A stretch of DNA of 64,000 bases from Streptococcus suis 10581 (lineage in GTDB: Bacteria; Bacillota; Bacilli; Lactobacillales; Streptococcaceae), in contig ALKQ01000002.1 of NCBI GenBank assembly GCA_000440235.1, forward strand, positions 37,767-101,766. The letters are read 5' to 3'. The stretch's first letter is position 1. Each line of letters starts with the position of its first letter. Below, one piece after another: positions 9,157 through 17,452 of the stretch. The notes under the pieces are model-generated. The model did no database searches. It was not told the origin of the DNA and saw only the letters and a list, made by a program, of their open reading frames with translations. Made by a program: the position numbers and the translations under genes.

Positions 9157-10032
9157 CTATTTGAATTTTTTACTGACTTTAGTATAGGTTTCACGCTGAT
9201 TTTGGATTTCGCTGAGGAATTGGAGATAATTGTCAAAGCGACTTTGGGAAATGGCAGAGCTGGCAACAGCTTCCTTGACCGCACAATCCGGCTCATGGGT
9301 ATGGGTACAGGTCCTAAATTTGCAATCCTGGCTACTTTCCGCAATCTCTGGGAAACAATCTGTCAGAGCCTCAGCCTCCTTGACTTCATAGTCTAGGGAT
9401 GAAAAACCTGGCGTATCCGCAATTTTCCCACCGAAGACATTGTAGAAGCTGACCGCACGAGTGGTATGGCGACCACGCCCCAGACTATCTGAAATAGCCC
9501 CTGTTTCCAAGGCTAATTCTGGCGCAATGCGATTGAGAAGAGTTGACTTGCCAACCCCAGTTTGCCCCATAAAGACTGTCACCTTATCCTGCAATAATGG
9601 CGTCAATTCCTCCAAACTATAGACAAAAGGATAGCCAATTTTCTCATAGATAGCCTTGAAGTCATCCATTTCTGTCCTGTCTTCTACCAAGTCCATCTTA
9701 GAGATATAAATAATGGGATCCATGTCCTTTTGTTCGAGGAGAACTAGGAAACGATCCAGTAGATTGGCATTAAAATCAGGTTCCTTAGCCGACATGATAA
9801 CCACCGCCTGATCGATATTGACAATTGGAGGTCGAACCAAACTATTCTTTCTCTCGTGGATTTTTAAAATATAGCCTTCTGAGTTTTCCTCCGCAGAAAA
9901 GTCCACAAAATCACCCACGTAGGGCGTTTGACCTTTCTTACGAAAATTTCCTCTGGCTCTGGTTTGATAAATCTGTCCATCTGCCTCGACATAGTAAAAA
10001 CCAGCCAAGGCCTTGATAATTCTTCCTTGCAA
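9157..10032 (-). CDS. rsgA: Ribosome small-subunit-dependent GTPase RsgA
   Basis: Circularly permuted GTPase that helps mature the 30S subunit. The 291 residues contain an OB fold (about 1-65), G4 SKMD at 111-114, the P-loop GQTGVGKST at 156-164, G3 DTPGF, and a C-terminal zinc site with [21 protein letters not shown] box lies about 30 bases upstream of the ATG. This is the last core gene before the accessory zone: in pneumococci ksgA follows here, whereas in this window ksgA lies 12 kb away. Confidence 0.96.
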   Translation of the reverse strand: MQGRIIKALAGFYYVEADGQIYQTRARGNFRKKGQTPYVGDFVDFSAEENSEGYILKIHERKNSLVRPPIVNIDQAVVIMSAKEPDFNANLLDRFLVLLEQKDMDPIIYISKMDLVEDRTEMDDFKAIYEKIGYPFVYSLEELTPLLQDKVTVFMGQTGVGKSTLLNRIAPELALETGAISDSLGRGRHTTRAVSFYNVFGGKIADTPGFSSLDYEVKEAEALTDCFPEIAESSQDCKFRTCTHTHEPDCAVKEAVASSAISQSRFDNYLQFLSEIQNQRETYTKVSKKFK

Positions 10033-10147
10033 TGAAGACTCCTTTGTGTGTACTTGCTACCATTATACCAAATTTCCTAGGAAAAAGGGAGTAAAGCCAA
10101 GTCCTGCACAGCCAGTATTTTCTTGCCAATGGAAATATGTGCACTAG

Positions 10148-10172
10148 AAAAGCCCTCAAACGAGAGCTTTCT
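10148..10172 (-). terminator. Likely terminator of the LPXTG gene
   Basis: Imperfect stem AAAGCtCTC / GAGgGCTTT with loop GTTT on the minus strand, followed by TTTTCT, placed just after the surface-protein stop codon. One mismatch makes it modest. Confidence 0.55.
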
Positions 10173-10189
10173 TGGTATACATAGATGGA

Positions 10190-11239
10190 CTAGTCTCTTT
10201 TGCGTGATGTGGCAGCTAGTCCGAGACCAGAAAGACCGGACAAGATGCCTCCTAAAACTAGGAGCATAGAGCTGCTATCACCTGTTTTTGGCAAGGTTTT
10301 GGCAGTAGTCTGAGAGCCTTCCTCTGGTTTAACAGCAGGAGTGCTTGGAGCGGACTTGTCTACCTTTTTCTTGTCGGTTGCTGCCACTGGTTGAGCCTTG
10401 CCAGCTGTCTGATCAGTTAAGGATGAGGCATCTGTTAGCTGTTCAACTGGTTTGTCTGTCGGAGTGTCAACTACTTGTTCTGCTAATTGTTCAACTGGTT
10501 GTTCAGTTGGTTGTTCAGTTGGTTGTTCAGCTGATTGTTCAGTTGGAACTTCAGCTGGCTGGTCGGCTGGTTGGTCAGCTGGTTGGTCAGCTGGCTGTTC
10601 AGTTGGTTGGTCAGCTGGTTGGTCAGCTGGAGTTTCAACTGGCTGGTCGGCTGGTTGGTCAGTTGGCTGGTCGGCTGGATTCTCAACTGGCTGTTCAGTT
10701 GGTTGGTCAGCTGGAGTTTCAACTGGCTGGTCGGCTGGTTGTTCAGCTGGAGTTTCAACTGGCTGGTCGGCTGGTTGGTCAACTGGTTGTTCAACTGGTT
10801 GGTCAGTTGGTTGTTCGGCTGGTTGTTCAGTTGGAGTGTCAACTGGTTTGTCGACTGGAGCATAGATCAAGATGACGTCCACAAACCTACTGCCAACAGT
10901 ATCTTCATATCGAGCGCTTGGGCTACCCTGAAGTAATCTCTCTCCATTTCTATTGGAAAGGAGGTATTTACCTTCATAAACATACCCATCAACCGCCGGA
11001 ACTACTATGGATCTACTCTCTCCAGGACTAACCCAAAACTCCTCCAGGTCAAATGCAGCAAACACCAATTCGCCATTAAAGTAATATCCCGCATGAACGG
11101 CAACTCTTGACTGTATCTCCTCCGCATGAACAACTGTGGAGTTGTTCACCAAATTGCCACCCACCTGAGCAACCACACCACTCAAAACAAGGGTTGAAGT
11201 AAGAGCAAGACCCCATTTAGCAAATCTTTTTACCTGCAT
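10190..11239 (-). CDS. LPXTG cell-wall-anchored protein with long proline-rich repeat
   Basis: A 349-residue surface protein. A signal peptide (basic start MQVKRFAKW, hydrophobic core, cleavage near VHA at about 40) precedes a short globular region (about 42-128). Then comes a roughly 130-residue low-complexity region of four-residue units P-[AVT]-[DE]-[QTN], and a sorting signal LPKTG, hydrophobic stretch and basic tail for sortase A attachment. The repeat region should form an extended rod spanning the wall. The N-terminal domain is not recognised, so function (adhesin or other) is unknown. The gene is separated from a serine recombinase gene by two palindromic recombinase-type sites, suggesting switched expression. 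Confidence 0.88.
   Translation of the reverse strand: MQVKRFAKWGLALTSTLVLSGVVAQVGGNLVNNSTVVHAEEIQSRVAVHAGYYFNGELVFAAFDLEEFWVSPGESRSIVVPAVDGYVYEGKYLLSNRNGERLLQGSPSARYEDTVGSRFVDVILIYAPVDKPVDTPTEQPAEQPTDQPVEQPVDQPADQPVETPAEQPADQPVETPADQPTEQPVENPADQPTDQPADQPVETPADQPADQPTEQPADQPADQPADQPAEVPTEQSAEQPTEQPTEQPVEQLAEQVVDTPTDKPVEQLTDASSLTDQTAGKAQPVAATDKKKVDKSAPSTPAVKPEEGSQTTAKTLPKTGDSSSMLLVLGGILSGLSGLGLAATSRKRD
10470..10860. repeat. 12-bp-based tandem repeat coding for proline-rich units
   Basis: Degenerate direct repeats built on the 12-base word GGTTGGTCAGCT (plus-strand reading) within the LPXTG gene. Every unit is a multiple of three, so copy number change would alter rod length and keep the frame. 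The bias leaves several other frames open over the same stretch; those are artefacts. Confidence 0.8.
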
Positions 11240-11316
11240 TCTATTTTCCCAAGGTCTTATCGACCTTTCCTTTCTTTTTCACCTTATAATCCCCTGCTAC
11301 AATAGGGTTTGTCCCT

Positions 11317-11344
11317 GTTTTAGTTAACGGTCGTTAACTAAAAC
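11317..11344. other. Candidate serine-recombinase crossover site 1 (28-bp palindrome)
   Basis: Arms GTTTTAGTTAACG and CGTTAACTAAAAC are a perfect 13-bp inverted repeat around a 2-base core GT. Length of 28 bp with a central dinucleotide is the architecture of sites cut by small serine recombinases. It lies 78 bases upstream of the LPXTG start codon. Confidence 0.6.
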
Positions 11345-11352
11345 ATCAAAAA

Positions 11353-11406
11353 ATCAAAAAATGCCAATCTGACAAGAGTTCAAAAACCTTGTCAAATCAG
11401 CATTTT
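11353..11406 (-). terminator. Hairpin inside the presumed invertible segment
   Basis: Two arms of 19 bases (AAAATGCTGATTTGACAAG and its G-U-rich partner) pair around a 10-nt loop. On the minus strand the hairpin is followed by two T tracts, so in the present orientation it would stop transcription coming from the recombinase gene toward the LPXTG gene. Confidence 0.6.
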
Positions 11407-11433
11407 GAATGTTTTCTATTGATGACTTTAATT

Positions 11434-11461
11434 GTTTTAACAAACGACCGTCTGCTAAAAC
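11434..11461. other. Candidate serine-recombinase crossover site 2 (28-bp imperfect palindrome)
   Basis: Arms GTTTTAACAAACG and CGTCTGCTAAAAC surround the core AC. The outer GTTTTA/TAAAAC and inner ACG/CGT blocks match site 1. Aligned in inverted orientation, including the core (GT on the other strand), 22 of 28 positions agree; in direct orientation 20 do. It ends 13 bases from the recombinase stop codon. Confidence 0.55.
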
Positions 11462-11473
11462 AAATATATTCGC

Positions 11474-12151
11474 CTACAGTCTATCATCTTCTCCTGTTTT
11501 TGTCAAAGAATTATGTGCTTTTTGACGACGAAATGTGATATTATTTCGTTTTAAGACCTGATAGATGGTCGCTGTTGAAATATTCAACTGGTTGACCATG
11601 TCTCGGATGGTTGTTTCTTGTGCCACATAGCTCTGAATCACTTGTTTTTCTTTTGATTTTGAAATACCCTTATTGCCCAATTTTACACCACGTTCTCTGG
11701 CCTTACGCAGACCATCTTTGGTGCGTTCCGAAATGGCTTGGAGTTCCCACTCTGCCACATAGCCCAGCATGAGGCAGAAGAACCTGCCTGTCAGCGAGTT
11801 GGTTTCGATTTGTTCATGAATGGACTGAAGGCGGATGTTATTACTGGTTAGCTCCGAGATGATAGCGGATAGGTGGAGCATCTTTCTAGTCAGGCGGTCT
11901 AGCTTATAGACTACAAAACTGGTTTCTATACCGCTTTCAGCACAGGCTTTGGCTAGCCTGATAGCTTTTTGAAGTTGTGGGCGGTCTTGATGACCTCCCG
12001 ATTCCTTTTCCATATAGAGTCTGTCACAGAAGTGTAGGGCTTCTTTTTGAACTTCTAGCCCCAGTTCTTGACGATTGTCCCTCGAACTCACACGAGCGTA
12101 GCCAATGACGACAGTGCCTTTTTCTTGGTACTGCTTGATGATTTTCTTCAT
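11474..12151 (-). CDS. Small serine recombinase (resolvase/invertase family)
   Basis: A 225-residue site-specific recombinase. The resolvase fold carries YARVSS with the catalytic Ser at residue 22, the DRLYMEK and DRPQLQKA helices, YKLDRLTRK with the active-site Arg pair, and the long E helix region GRFFCLMLGYVAEWE. A C-terminal helix-turn-helix (about 180-210, TIRDMVNQLNISTATIYQVLKRN) binds half-sites. The length fits resolvases and invertases, and excludes large serine integrases. No transposase is nearby, so it is not an obvious Tn3-type element; the two palindromic sites on its 3' side are the likely substrates. Confidence 0.87.
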   Translation of the reverse strand: MKKIIKQYQEKGTVVIGYARVSSRDNRQELGLEVQKEALHFCDRLYMEKESGGHQDRPQLQKAIRLAKACAESGIETSFVVYKLDRLTRKMLHLSAIISELTSNNIRLQSIHEQIETNSLTGRFFCLMLGYVAEWELQAISERTKDGLRKARERGVKLGNKGISKSKEKQVIQSYVAQETTIRDMVNQLNISTATIYQVLKRNNITFRRQKAHNSLTKTGEDDRL

Positions 12152-12280
12152 ATTTTCCTCCTTGTTCTACTATTGTAGCGGGGTTGGTATAAATGGTCTG
12201 ATGAACATGTGATCATGGTTTGATAATCATTCCATTTTCCCCTAGCCAAGTCAAGAAAAAAATAGTATAATAAAAAGCAA

Positions 12281-12362
12281 GCGGAGGTGGTGGAACGGCA
12301 GACACGCATGCTTCAGGCGCATGTGCCCATCGGGTGTGAGGGTTCAAATCCCTTCCTCCGCA
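12281..12362 (+). tRNA. tRNA-Leu (anticodon CAG)
   Basis: Acceptor arms GCGGAGG / CCTCCGC pair perfectly with discriminator A. The anticodon arm CATGC-TTCAGGC-GCATG gives anticodon CAG. The long variable arm (TGCCCATCGGGTG) is class II, as expected for Leu. The T arm is GAGGGTTCAAATCCCTT. CCA is not encoded. A TATAAT box lies 11 bases upstream. Confidence 0.95.
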
Positions 12363-12376
12363 TGATAAACGAGAAG

Positions 12377-12403
12377 CCCCAAGTCAAAATTATTGGCTTG
12401 GGG
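12377..12403. terminator. Hairpin between tRNA-Leu and the toxin gene
   Basis: Stem CCCCAAG / CTTGGGG with a 13-nt loop. T tracts are poor on both sides, so termination is uncertain. Its left arm shares CCCCAAGTCA(A/G)AATT with the hairpin at 13133-13172 on the far side of the TA module. Confidence 0.5.
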
Positions 12404-12434
12404 TGAAACTTTATGCTAGTTATTTGGCTTCAAA

Positions 12435-12770
12435 TCATTTAAGTAAGGTTATCCAGTTTTGCTTTGAATGCAAGATACGGGCTACAAAAACCTGATAGCC
12501 CTCTATGAAATAAAAAACGAGATAATGTTCTATCGGCATATAACGGTAGGACTTTCCATCGGCAGTTAGGTTGCCAAATCCTCTGCTAGATACCAAGGGA
12601 CAGGCTTCAGGGAATAGCTCTAACATTTCCAAAGCCGTCAATATCAAATCAATTTTGCTATCCGCTGCTTGTTGGCTGTAAAAATTGAGCTGAATGTAAT
12701 CATATATAGCCTGCAAATCCTGTTTGGCTCTATCAGAAATAACAAGCTCATATTTTTTCTTATCAGTCAA
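12435..12770 (-). CDS. RelE/ParE-family type II toxin
   Basis: A basic 111-residue protein of the RelE/ParE superfamily. Features are ISDRAKQDLQAIYDYI at the N-terminus, a central LELFPEACP turn, and a C-terminal RYMPIEHYLVFYFIEGYQVFVARILH sheet. Members either cleave mRNA at the ribosome or inhibit gyrase; this sequence does not decide which. No ATG is available: the TTG at 12770 sits eight bases after AAAGGA and is preferred over a TTG at 12776. The start overlaps the antitoxin stop, a typical coupled arrangement. Confidence 0.85.
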   Translation of the reverse strand: MTDKKKYELVISDRAKQDLQAIYDYIQLNFYSQQAADSKIDLILTALEMLELFPEACPLVSSRGFGNLTADGKSYRYMPIEHYLVFYFIEGYQVFVARILHSKQNWITLLK

Positions 12771-13056
12771 GACCAAATTCCTTTCTGACAGCCACGAGAG
12801 AACTTGTCTTACCTGCTAGAATATCCTGATGCCCTAACAAGATTTCTTTCTTTAACTCTTCAAAAGCAATCTTGTTGCTATCCTCCCTACTGTCTTTTGT
12901 GACAAATTCTTGGGCATCAATAGTACCTGTCGCAATTTTTCTCAAGGTCGCATTCAGCACATCTGAAACTGTCATGCTTTCTCCTGCTAATAGCTCCTTT
13001 GTCTGCTGATAATAAAATGAATCTGCCCTAAAGTTTACCTGTTGTGTTGCTCCCAT
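12763..13056 (-). CDS. RelB/DinJ-family antitoxin
   Basis: A 97-residue antitoxin with an N-terminal ribbon-helix-helix DNA-binding region (QVNFRADSFYYQQTKELL ... SVSDVLNATL-like) and a flexible acidic C-terminus that should wrap the toxin. The ATG at 13056 has AAAGGAG nine bases upstream; the TTG at 13065 is too close to it. A promoter-like TTGACC-N17-TAAACT and TTTTGTACA/TTTGTATA half-repeats lie just upstream, suitable for autorepression. Pairs with the toxin downstream. Confidence 0.85.
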   Translation of the reverse strand: MGATQQVNFRADSFYYQQTKELLAGESMTVSDVLNATLRKIATGTIDAQEFVTKDSREDSNKIAFEELKKEILLGHQDILAGKTSSLVAVRKEFGLD

Positions 13057-13132
13057 TATTCCCAACTCCTTTGTATAGACGTTTTGTACATACAGTTTAC
13101 CCCTTTTTCAGAAGTTGGTCAAGATATTCGCT

Positions 13133-13172
13133 AAATACCCCCAAGTCAGAATTGATGATTTGGGGGTATTTT
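13133..13172. terminator. Strong hairpin between the ABC exporter and the TA module
   Basis: A 12-bp stem AAATACCCCCAA / TTGGGGGTATTT, T-rich on the plus side (TTTTTATATTTT). It directly adjoins the stop codon of the minus-strand ABC gene and insulates it from the TA promoter. Confidence 0.75.
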
Positions 13173-14794
13173 TATATTTTCTCACTCAGTTTCCCATCAC
13201 GCATTTCCAAAACCACATCAAACATGTCTAGGATGGCAGAGTCTGATTCATGCAAGATGGTGATGATAAGTTTGTCCTCCAGCTGCAAGAGCTTGGTCAA
13301 AACCTGCTTGGTCAGGGCAGGATCTAAATGAGCGGTCGGTTCATCCAAAAGCAAGATTTCCTTACCACTCATTAGGGCACGGAGCAGGCATAGGACATTT
13401 TTCTCGCCACCACTCAAGAGACTGGGGTCTGTTGTTGTACGCAAGGTGTCCTGTAAACTCGTTGGCAAGCTCCTTAACAAGCCAAGCATGACATCTCTTC
13501 CCTTCTCATAGGTTCCAAAAACAGACACATTGTTTTCAAAATCGGTATGGTAAAGATGCTCAAACTGGCTGAGATAGAAGACTGTAGAAGATTCTGTTTC
13601 ATGCGAAACATCATTTTCCAGATAGGAAACACTTCCCTTGTCCAGAGCCAGTTCTCCTGCCAACACTCGTAGAAAAGTGGATTTTCCGCTGGCTGACGGA
13701 CCAATGATGGCATACTTTTTCCCCTTGTCAAACCGATAGGAAAAATCTGCTACCGCTAATTCTCCCACATGATAGGCCACGTCCCTGACTTCTAAAGCTG
13801 TCACATTGGGATAGCTTGGTACTTGCTCAGACAAGACCTGACCAGCAAGATAGCCTTCTAGGTTGGCAACCGTTTCCTTGGTCGAATGGATAGAATTGAC
13901 ATCCAAGAGGATGTATTTCATGGGATAGATGAAATTTTCAACATAGCTAAAAGTCGCAATGGCAGCACCGATGGTCAACTCTTTTTGCAGCAAGAGATAG
14001 CCGACCAAGCCAAAAGCCGTTAATTGCACCAAAAACATGGAAAATCCATTGACAACATTGGCCAGGGTCTTGAATTGACCAAAGCGAAAACGGGCCTGCT
14101 CACTTTCTTCTACTGACCGATGGTGGACACGGCTGATAGAACCGAAGGTTTCACTATTAACGCGGTTCTTAGCAGAAAAGAGGTCAGTCACCACCTGAAA
14201 ATAGCTTTCCAAACTCTGTAAAAATGCCCGCTGACGCTGAGAAAGAGGACCCGAAATCCACTTGGGAATGAAAACCGCCAAGGCAGAGGACAAAATAATG
14301 CCTACCGCAACCAGCGGATGAACAAAGAGAAAGAGGGAAACCGCATAGATGACCATGCTCAAACTAGAGCGGATAATGTCCATGAGGGGACTCAGATAAC
14401 TCTCCTCAATGGTTTCCAAATCGTTGTCAAAAATGGACAAATAGGCAGAGACATTCTTCTCTGAAAATTTGGCTAAAGGCTGCGATAACAAGCTGTTTGC
14501 TAGGCCTTTTTTGGCATTGACATAGAAGCCCTGAGACACCTTCCACTCATAAACCTGGGAAATGTACTGAAAGACTGAATTGGCAATGATGGTCAAGGCA
14601 TAGGCCAACAAGAGCCAGACAAGTCCTGTCCAGCCCATCTGAAAAATATGGTCAAAAAGATACTTGTTTAACTCGGGCAAAACGACATTGGTCAAACTAT
14701 ATAAGATATGGAAAATCAACTGAATGGCAATAACAAACCGCAATTGATAGATGATTTTTTTCATAACTCCTCCTAGATAGGAACAATTTGTCAA
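13172..14794 (-). CDS. ABC exporter half-transporter, second subunit
   Basis: A 540-residue fused membrane-ATPase half-transporter. Six membrane segments occupy about residues 15-300. The ATPase has Walker A GPSASGKST (about 365), signature LLSGGEKN and Walker B ILLLDEPTAHLD with the catalytic Glu present. There is no C39 peptidase domain. It follows the 525-residue partner by three bases, so the two form a heterodimer. The position downstream of an Rgg regulator and divergent peptide gene suggests export of a peptide or a defence function; the substrate is unknown. Confidence 0.88.
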   Translation of the reverse strand: MTNCSYLGGVMKKIIYQLRFVIAIQLIFHILYSLTNVVLPELNKYLFDHIFQMGWTGLVWLLLAYALTIIANSVFQYISQVYEWKVSQGFYVNAKKGLANSLLSQPLAKFSEKNVSAYLSIFDNDLETIEESYLSPLMDIIRSSLSMVIYAVSLFLFVHPLVAVGIILSSALAVFIPKWISGPLSQRQRAFLQSLESYFQVVTDLFSAKNRVNSETFGSISRVHHRSVEESEQARFRFGQFKTLANVVNGFSMFLVQLTAFGLVGYLLLQKELTIGAAIATFSYVENFIYPMKYILLDVNSIHSTKETVANLEGYLAGQVLSEQVPSYPNVTALEVRDVAYHVGELAVADFSYRFDKGKKYAIIGPSASGKSTFLRVLAGELALDKGSVSYLENDVSHETESSTVFYLSQFEHLYHTDFENNVSVFGTYEKGRDVMLGLLRSLPTSLQDTLRTTTDPSLLSGGEKNVLCLLRALMSGKEILLLDEPTAHLDPALTKQVLTKLLQLEDKLIITILHESDSAILDMFDVVLEMRDGKLSEKI

Positions 14795-14797
14795 AAA

Positions 14798-16375
14798 TTA
14801 ATTGCTCTCCCCAATCCGTACCACCCCATCATAGCGAGAAAGGACCTCATCGGACACACGGTGGGAAATATGAATGAGCGTCTTATCTGCTAGTGAGATG
14901 AGATAATCTTCAATCACTGCATAGGTTTCCTGATCCAAGGCAGACAGACTTTCATCCAGCAACAAGATGTCCTTATCTTGTAGCAAGGCACGAATCAAGA
15001 GCAGGCGTTGCTTTTGTCCACCAGACAGTCCGCTATCATCACTAATCTCCTCGCTCAAAGAAGCATAACTTGGAAAACGACTGTCAAGATTCATGGTCTT
15101 AATGAGGGACATCATCCTATCTTCTGAAACCTCCCGTCCCATGGTCAAGTTGTAGAGAACCGTATCATGGAAAATGGCCCCCTCTTGTGGCAGATAGGCA
15201 ATCTTGTCTTGAATGGCTTGGTAAGACAAGTCTGCAAGAGAGGTTTTATCAACGTAAATATCCCCTGCTTGCAATTGGCTATTCTTGGTCAAAATAAGAG
15301 CCAAGGAGGATTTGCCAGAACCACTTTCCCCAAGAATTAAATACTTCTTGCCACGTTCAAACGTTACGGTCAGGTCTTCAAAGACCTGCTTCTCACCGAT
15401 GGTATAACTAGCCTTGACCAGTTGCATGCTCTGGAAAGTTGAAGCTAGTTCCTGCCCCTTCGTTTCTTGACCCAAAGTAGGTAGCTCAAACTCTTGCTTC
15501 AATTCCTTAACGGCATGCCTGTCCAAAAAAGCTGCCGCAATGCTGTTAATAGGATCCACCAACTGCTCTGAAATGGTCAGAATAGCTGTCAAGCCACCGA
15601 TGGTCAAGACCCCAGAAAAGACTTGCAAACCACCGATGAAGATAATCGAAAGAGTGGTCAGATAAAAGACGAAACCGACTAAGAGCCGCATGGTTACTGT
15701 CGTTCGATTAGCCTGATCGACCTTGTCATTGACTGCTTGATAGCGATCGTTCAGCCCATCTAAAACCTGCTGTCTTTGGCGGCTATTTTTCACTTGCAAA
15801 TAACCTAGAAAGACATCTGAAACCCTTGTATTATAGACCTGCTGACTTTCCGAAATCGCCTCCTGATTAAGCCTTCTCCGCTTTTTAAACAGATAGGGAA
15901 TCACAACTGGCAAGAATGAGATCAGAATCAAGAAAATAGCGGTCAGACCATCCAAGCTAAGCAAGGCTAGACTGGCAATGCCAAAGGTACAAGCACCTTG
16001 AAAAATCGTAAAGAAAGCGTCGTAATAATCTTCTTTCACCGTCTCCAAATCATTATTGAGCTGGGAAATATAGGCCCCTGCCCCCTGCTCAACGAACTGC
16101 CTAAAAGGCAAATCAAAAATTTTCCCAATAAAGGTTGCCTGCAATTGGAAACCTACTTGATTAAGATAGCTGACATTGGCAATTTGACGGATGTATTCAA
16201 AGACCAGCATGATAAGGACAGTTAGCCCCATCAGCACAAAATAAGACACAAAAGCCTGCCTATCTCCAGCCGCAATAGCATCAATAATATAGCGATATTG
16301 GTACAGAAAGCCAACATTGAGCAGGGCTACTGCAAAAATACAAGATAAGGTTAACCAAAAATTCCTCTTTTTCAT
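14798..16375 (-). CDS. ABC exporter half-transporter, first subunit
   Basis: A 525-residue half-transporter with six membrane segments (about 8-290) and an ATPase carrying Walker A GESGSGKSS (about 350), signature LSGGQKQR and Walker B ILLLDESLSALD. Both nucleotide sites of the pair therefore look competent, although the partner's signature is the variant LSGGE. The gene starts 103 bases after the rgg stop in the same direction, so it may be read from the rgg promoter or from its own. Transport direction is outward by family. Confidence 0.88.
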   Translation of the reverse strand: MKKRNFWLTLSCIFAVALLNVGFLYQYRYIIDAIAAGDRQAFVSYFVLMGLTVLIMLVFEYIRQIANVSYLNQVGFQLQATFIGKIFDLPFRQFVEQGAGAYISQLNNDLETVKEDYYDAFFTIFQGACTFGIASLALLSLDGLTAIFLILISFLPVVIPYLFKKRRRLNQEAISESQQVYNTRVSDVFLGYLQVKNSRQRQQVLDGLNDRYQAVNDKVDQANRTTVTMRLLVGFVFYLTTLSIIFIGGLQVFSGVLTIGGLTAILTISEQLVDPINSIAAAFLDRHAVKELKQEFELPTLGQETKGQELASTFQSMQLVKASYTIGEKQVFEDLTVTFERGKKYLILGESGSGKSSLALILTKNSQLQAGDIYVDKTSLADLSYQAIQDKIAYLPQEGAIFHDTVLYNLTMGREVSEDRMMSLIKTMNLDSRFPSYASLSEEISDDSGLSGGQKQRLLLIRALLQDKDILLLDESLSALDQETYAVIEDYLISLADKTLIHISHRVSDEVLSRYDGVVRIGESN

Positions 16376-16478
16376 TTCTTCTCCACCATTTTATAGATTT
16401 CTGAGCAAACATTTGGTCGCTTTCATCTATATTATAGAATAGGAATTGGAGACGATTTTATTCGTCCCCTATATGCAA

Positions 16479-17345
16479 CTATTTCTCGTTCACTATTTTT
16501 TCAAGTATCGTTTCATACCAATCTGCTATATTCTGGCTATCAACCGCTCGTAAAAGTCCAATACACTTTCTCATCTCTAAGACAGCATTGGCACTTCCTG
16601 TTTTTCGATAATCATAAAAAGCCTTACCAAATTTAAACAAAATCCGTTCAAAAATTTCTGTCTCGTCGAAAAGCAAACCTTCGATAGTCTTTTCAAGAAA
16701 GATTGCGTCGGCAAGTTCCTTATGTTGAACGCTGACTAGATAAGCACTAAGTAAAATTTGAGAAACTGCCAATCGATGTTGTTTCATTTCACGGTAAAAC
16801 TGTGTACGACCAACTAGTTCCCTGCAAAAAAGCATCATAGTCTGGTGTTCTAATTCATCCATGGTATTGGCAAATAGCAAGAGCTCGTAATAACTCCAGT
16901 TGTCCACTCGAAATAAGTAATCCGTTAAAAAGGCTGTATCTTCTTTCGAAACAACTACTGTCTTATCTAAGTCGCTCAGTTTATACGCGATTAAAATAGC
17001 ATTCAACCGATGAAACTCCCTACGAGAATCTCTTTCTGCTTTTGCTAATTGTTCAGACAAGATTTTCTTTATGGTTACAACATCTCTGATATAGATGGAT
17101 TGTTTTAGTTGTTCCAAAATTCTAGTCAGCTCATCTTTTTTGAAATCCTGACTGGCATACACGAACTCGTCCACATCCACATTCATTTCTGCCAGCACAC
17201 CAAATAATTTACTAACAGTAATGTCGGATTCCCCATTTTCAAACCGAGAAAGTTGAGAAGTAGAAATATGTCCCTTGGCGACCTCCGCCAAACTCTTCCC
17301 CTTTCCCTCTCTGATAAATTTCAACGTTTTCCCAAAACAACTCAT
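16479..17345 (-). CDS. Rgg/MutR-family peptide-responsive transcription regulator
   Basis: A 288-residue cytoplasmic regulator: an XRE-type helix-turn-helix at about 8-62 (GKSLAEVAKGHISTSQLSRFE) followed by a long all-helical TPR-like domain that in this family binds imported signalling peptides. The length is typical of Rgg. The start follows a strong AAAAGGAGG. A hydrophobic-peptide gene starts 107 bases away on the opposite strand, the arrangement of the divergent rgg/shp group. Likely targets are the peptide gene and perhaps the downstream ABC exporter. Confidence 0.9.
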   Translation of the reverse strand: MSCFGKTLKFIREGKGKSLAEVAKGHISTSQLSRFENGESDITVSKLFGVLAEMNVDVDEFVYASQDFKKDELTRILEQLKQSIYIRDVVTIKKILSEQLAKAERDSRREFHRLNAILIAYKLSDLDKTVVVSKEDTAFLTDYLFRVDNWSYYELLLFANTMDELEHQTMMLFCRELVGRTQFYREMKQHRLAVSQILLSAYLVSVQHKELADAIFLEKTIEGLLFDETEIFERILFKFGKAFYDYRKTGSANAVLEMRKCIGLLRAVDSQNIADWYETILEKIVNEK

Positions 17346-17360
17346 TTCCAGACCTCCTTT

Positions 17361-17440
17361 TGTATATAAGGGATTTGTTTAAAGCATAACTTAATAGATG
17401 TTATCATGATTTTAAAATAAATATTATCTATATTCAACAA
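17361..17440. promoter_or_regulatory. Shared rgg/shp-like regulatory region
   Basis: The 107-base gap between divergent genes holds a minus-strand TATATA-like box at 17363-17368 for rgg, candidate plus-strand -10 boxes at 17422-17435 (TATTAT, TATATT), and an interrupted inverted repeat ATAAC-N9-GTTAT at 17386-17404 that could be the Rgg operator. The assignments are by eye. Confidence 0.4.
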
Positions 17441-17452
17441 TGGGGAATATCA

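Noticed and set aside
10470-10860. Repeat array considered as CRISPR
   Set aside because: Units are contiguous 12-mers with no unique spacers and lie inside a coding frame; no cas genes.
10345-10936. Several long open frames (126-176 codons) on both strands across the LPXTG repeat
   Set aside because: They arise because the 12-base repeat lacks stops in most frames; the minus-strand frame with signal peptide and LPXTG motif is the real gene.
11317-11461. Tn3-type res site with subsites I and II
   Set aside because: The core-to-core distance of 117 bp is too long for typical res subsites and no transposase is present; not excluded outright, but the inverted-site reading fits better.
12240-12362. 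tRNA-Leu as an attachment site for an island
   Set aside because: No second copy of the tRNA 3' end was seen in the window and no tyrosine integrase is adjacent.
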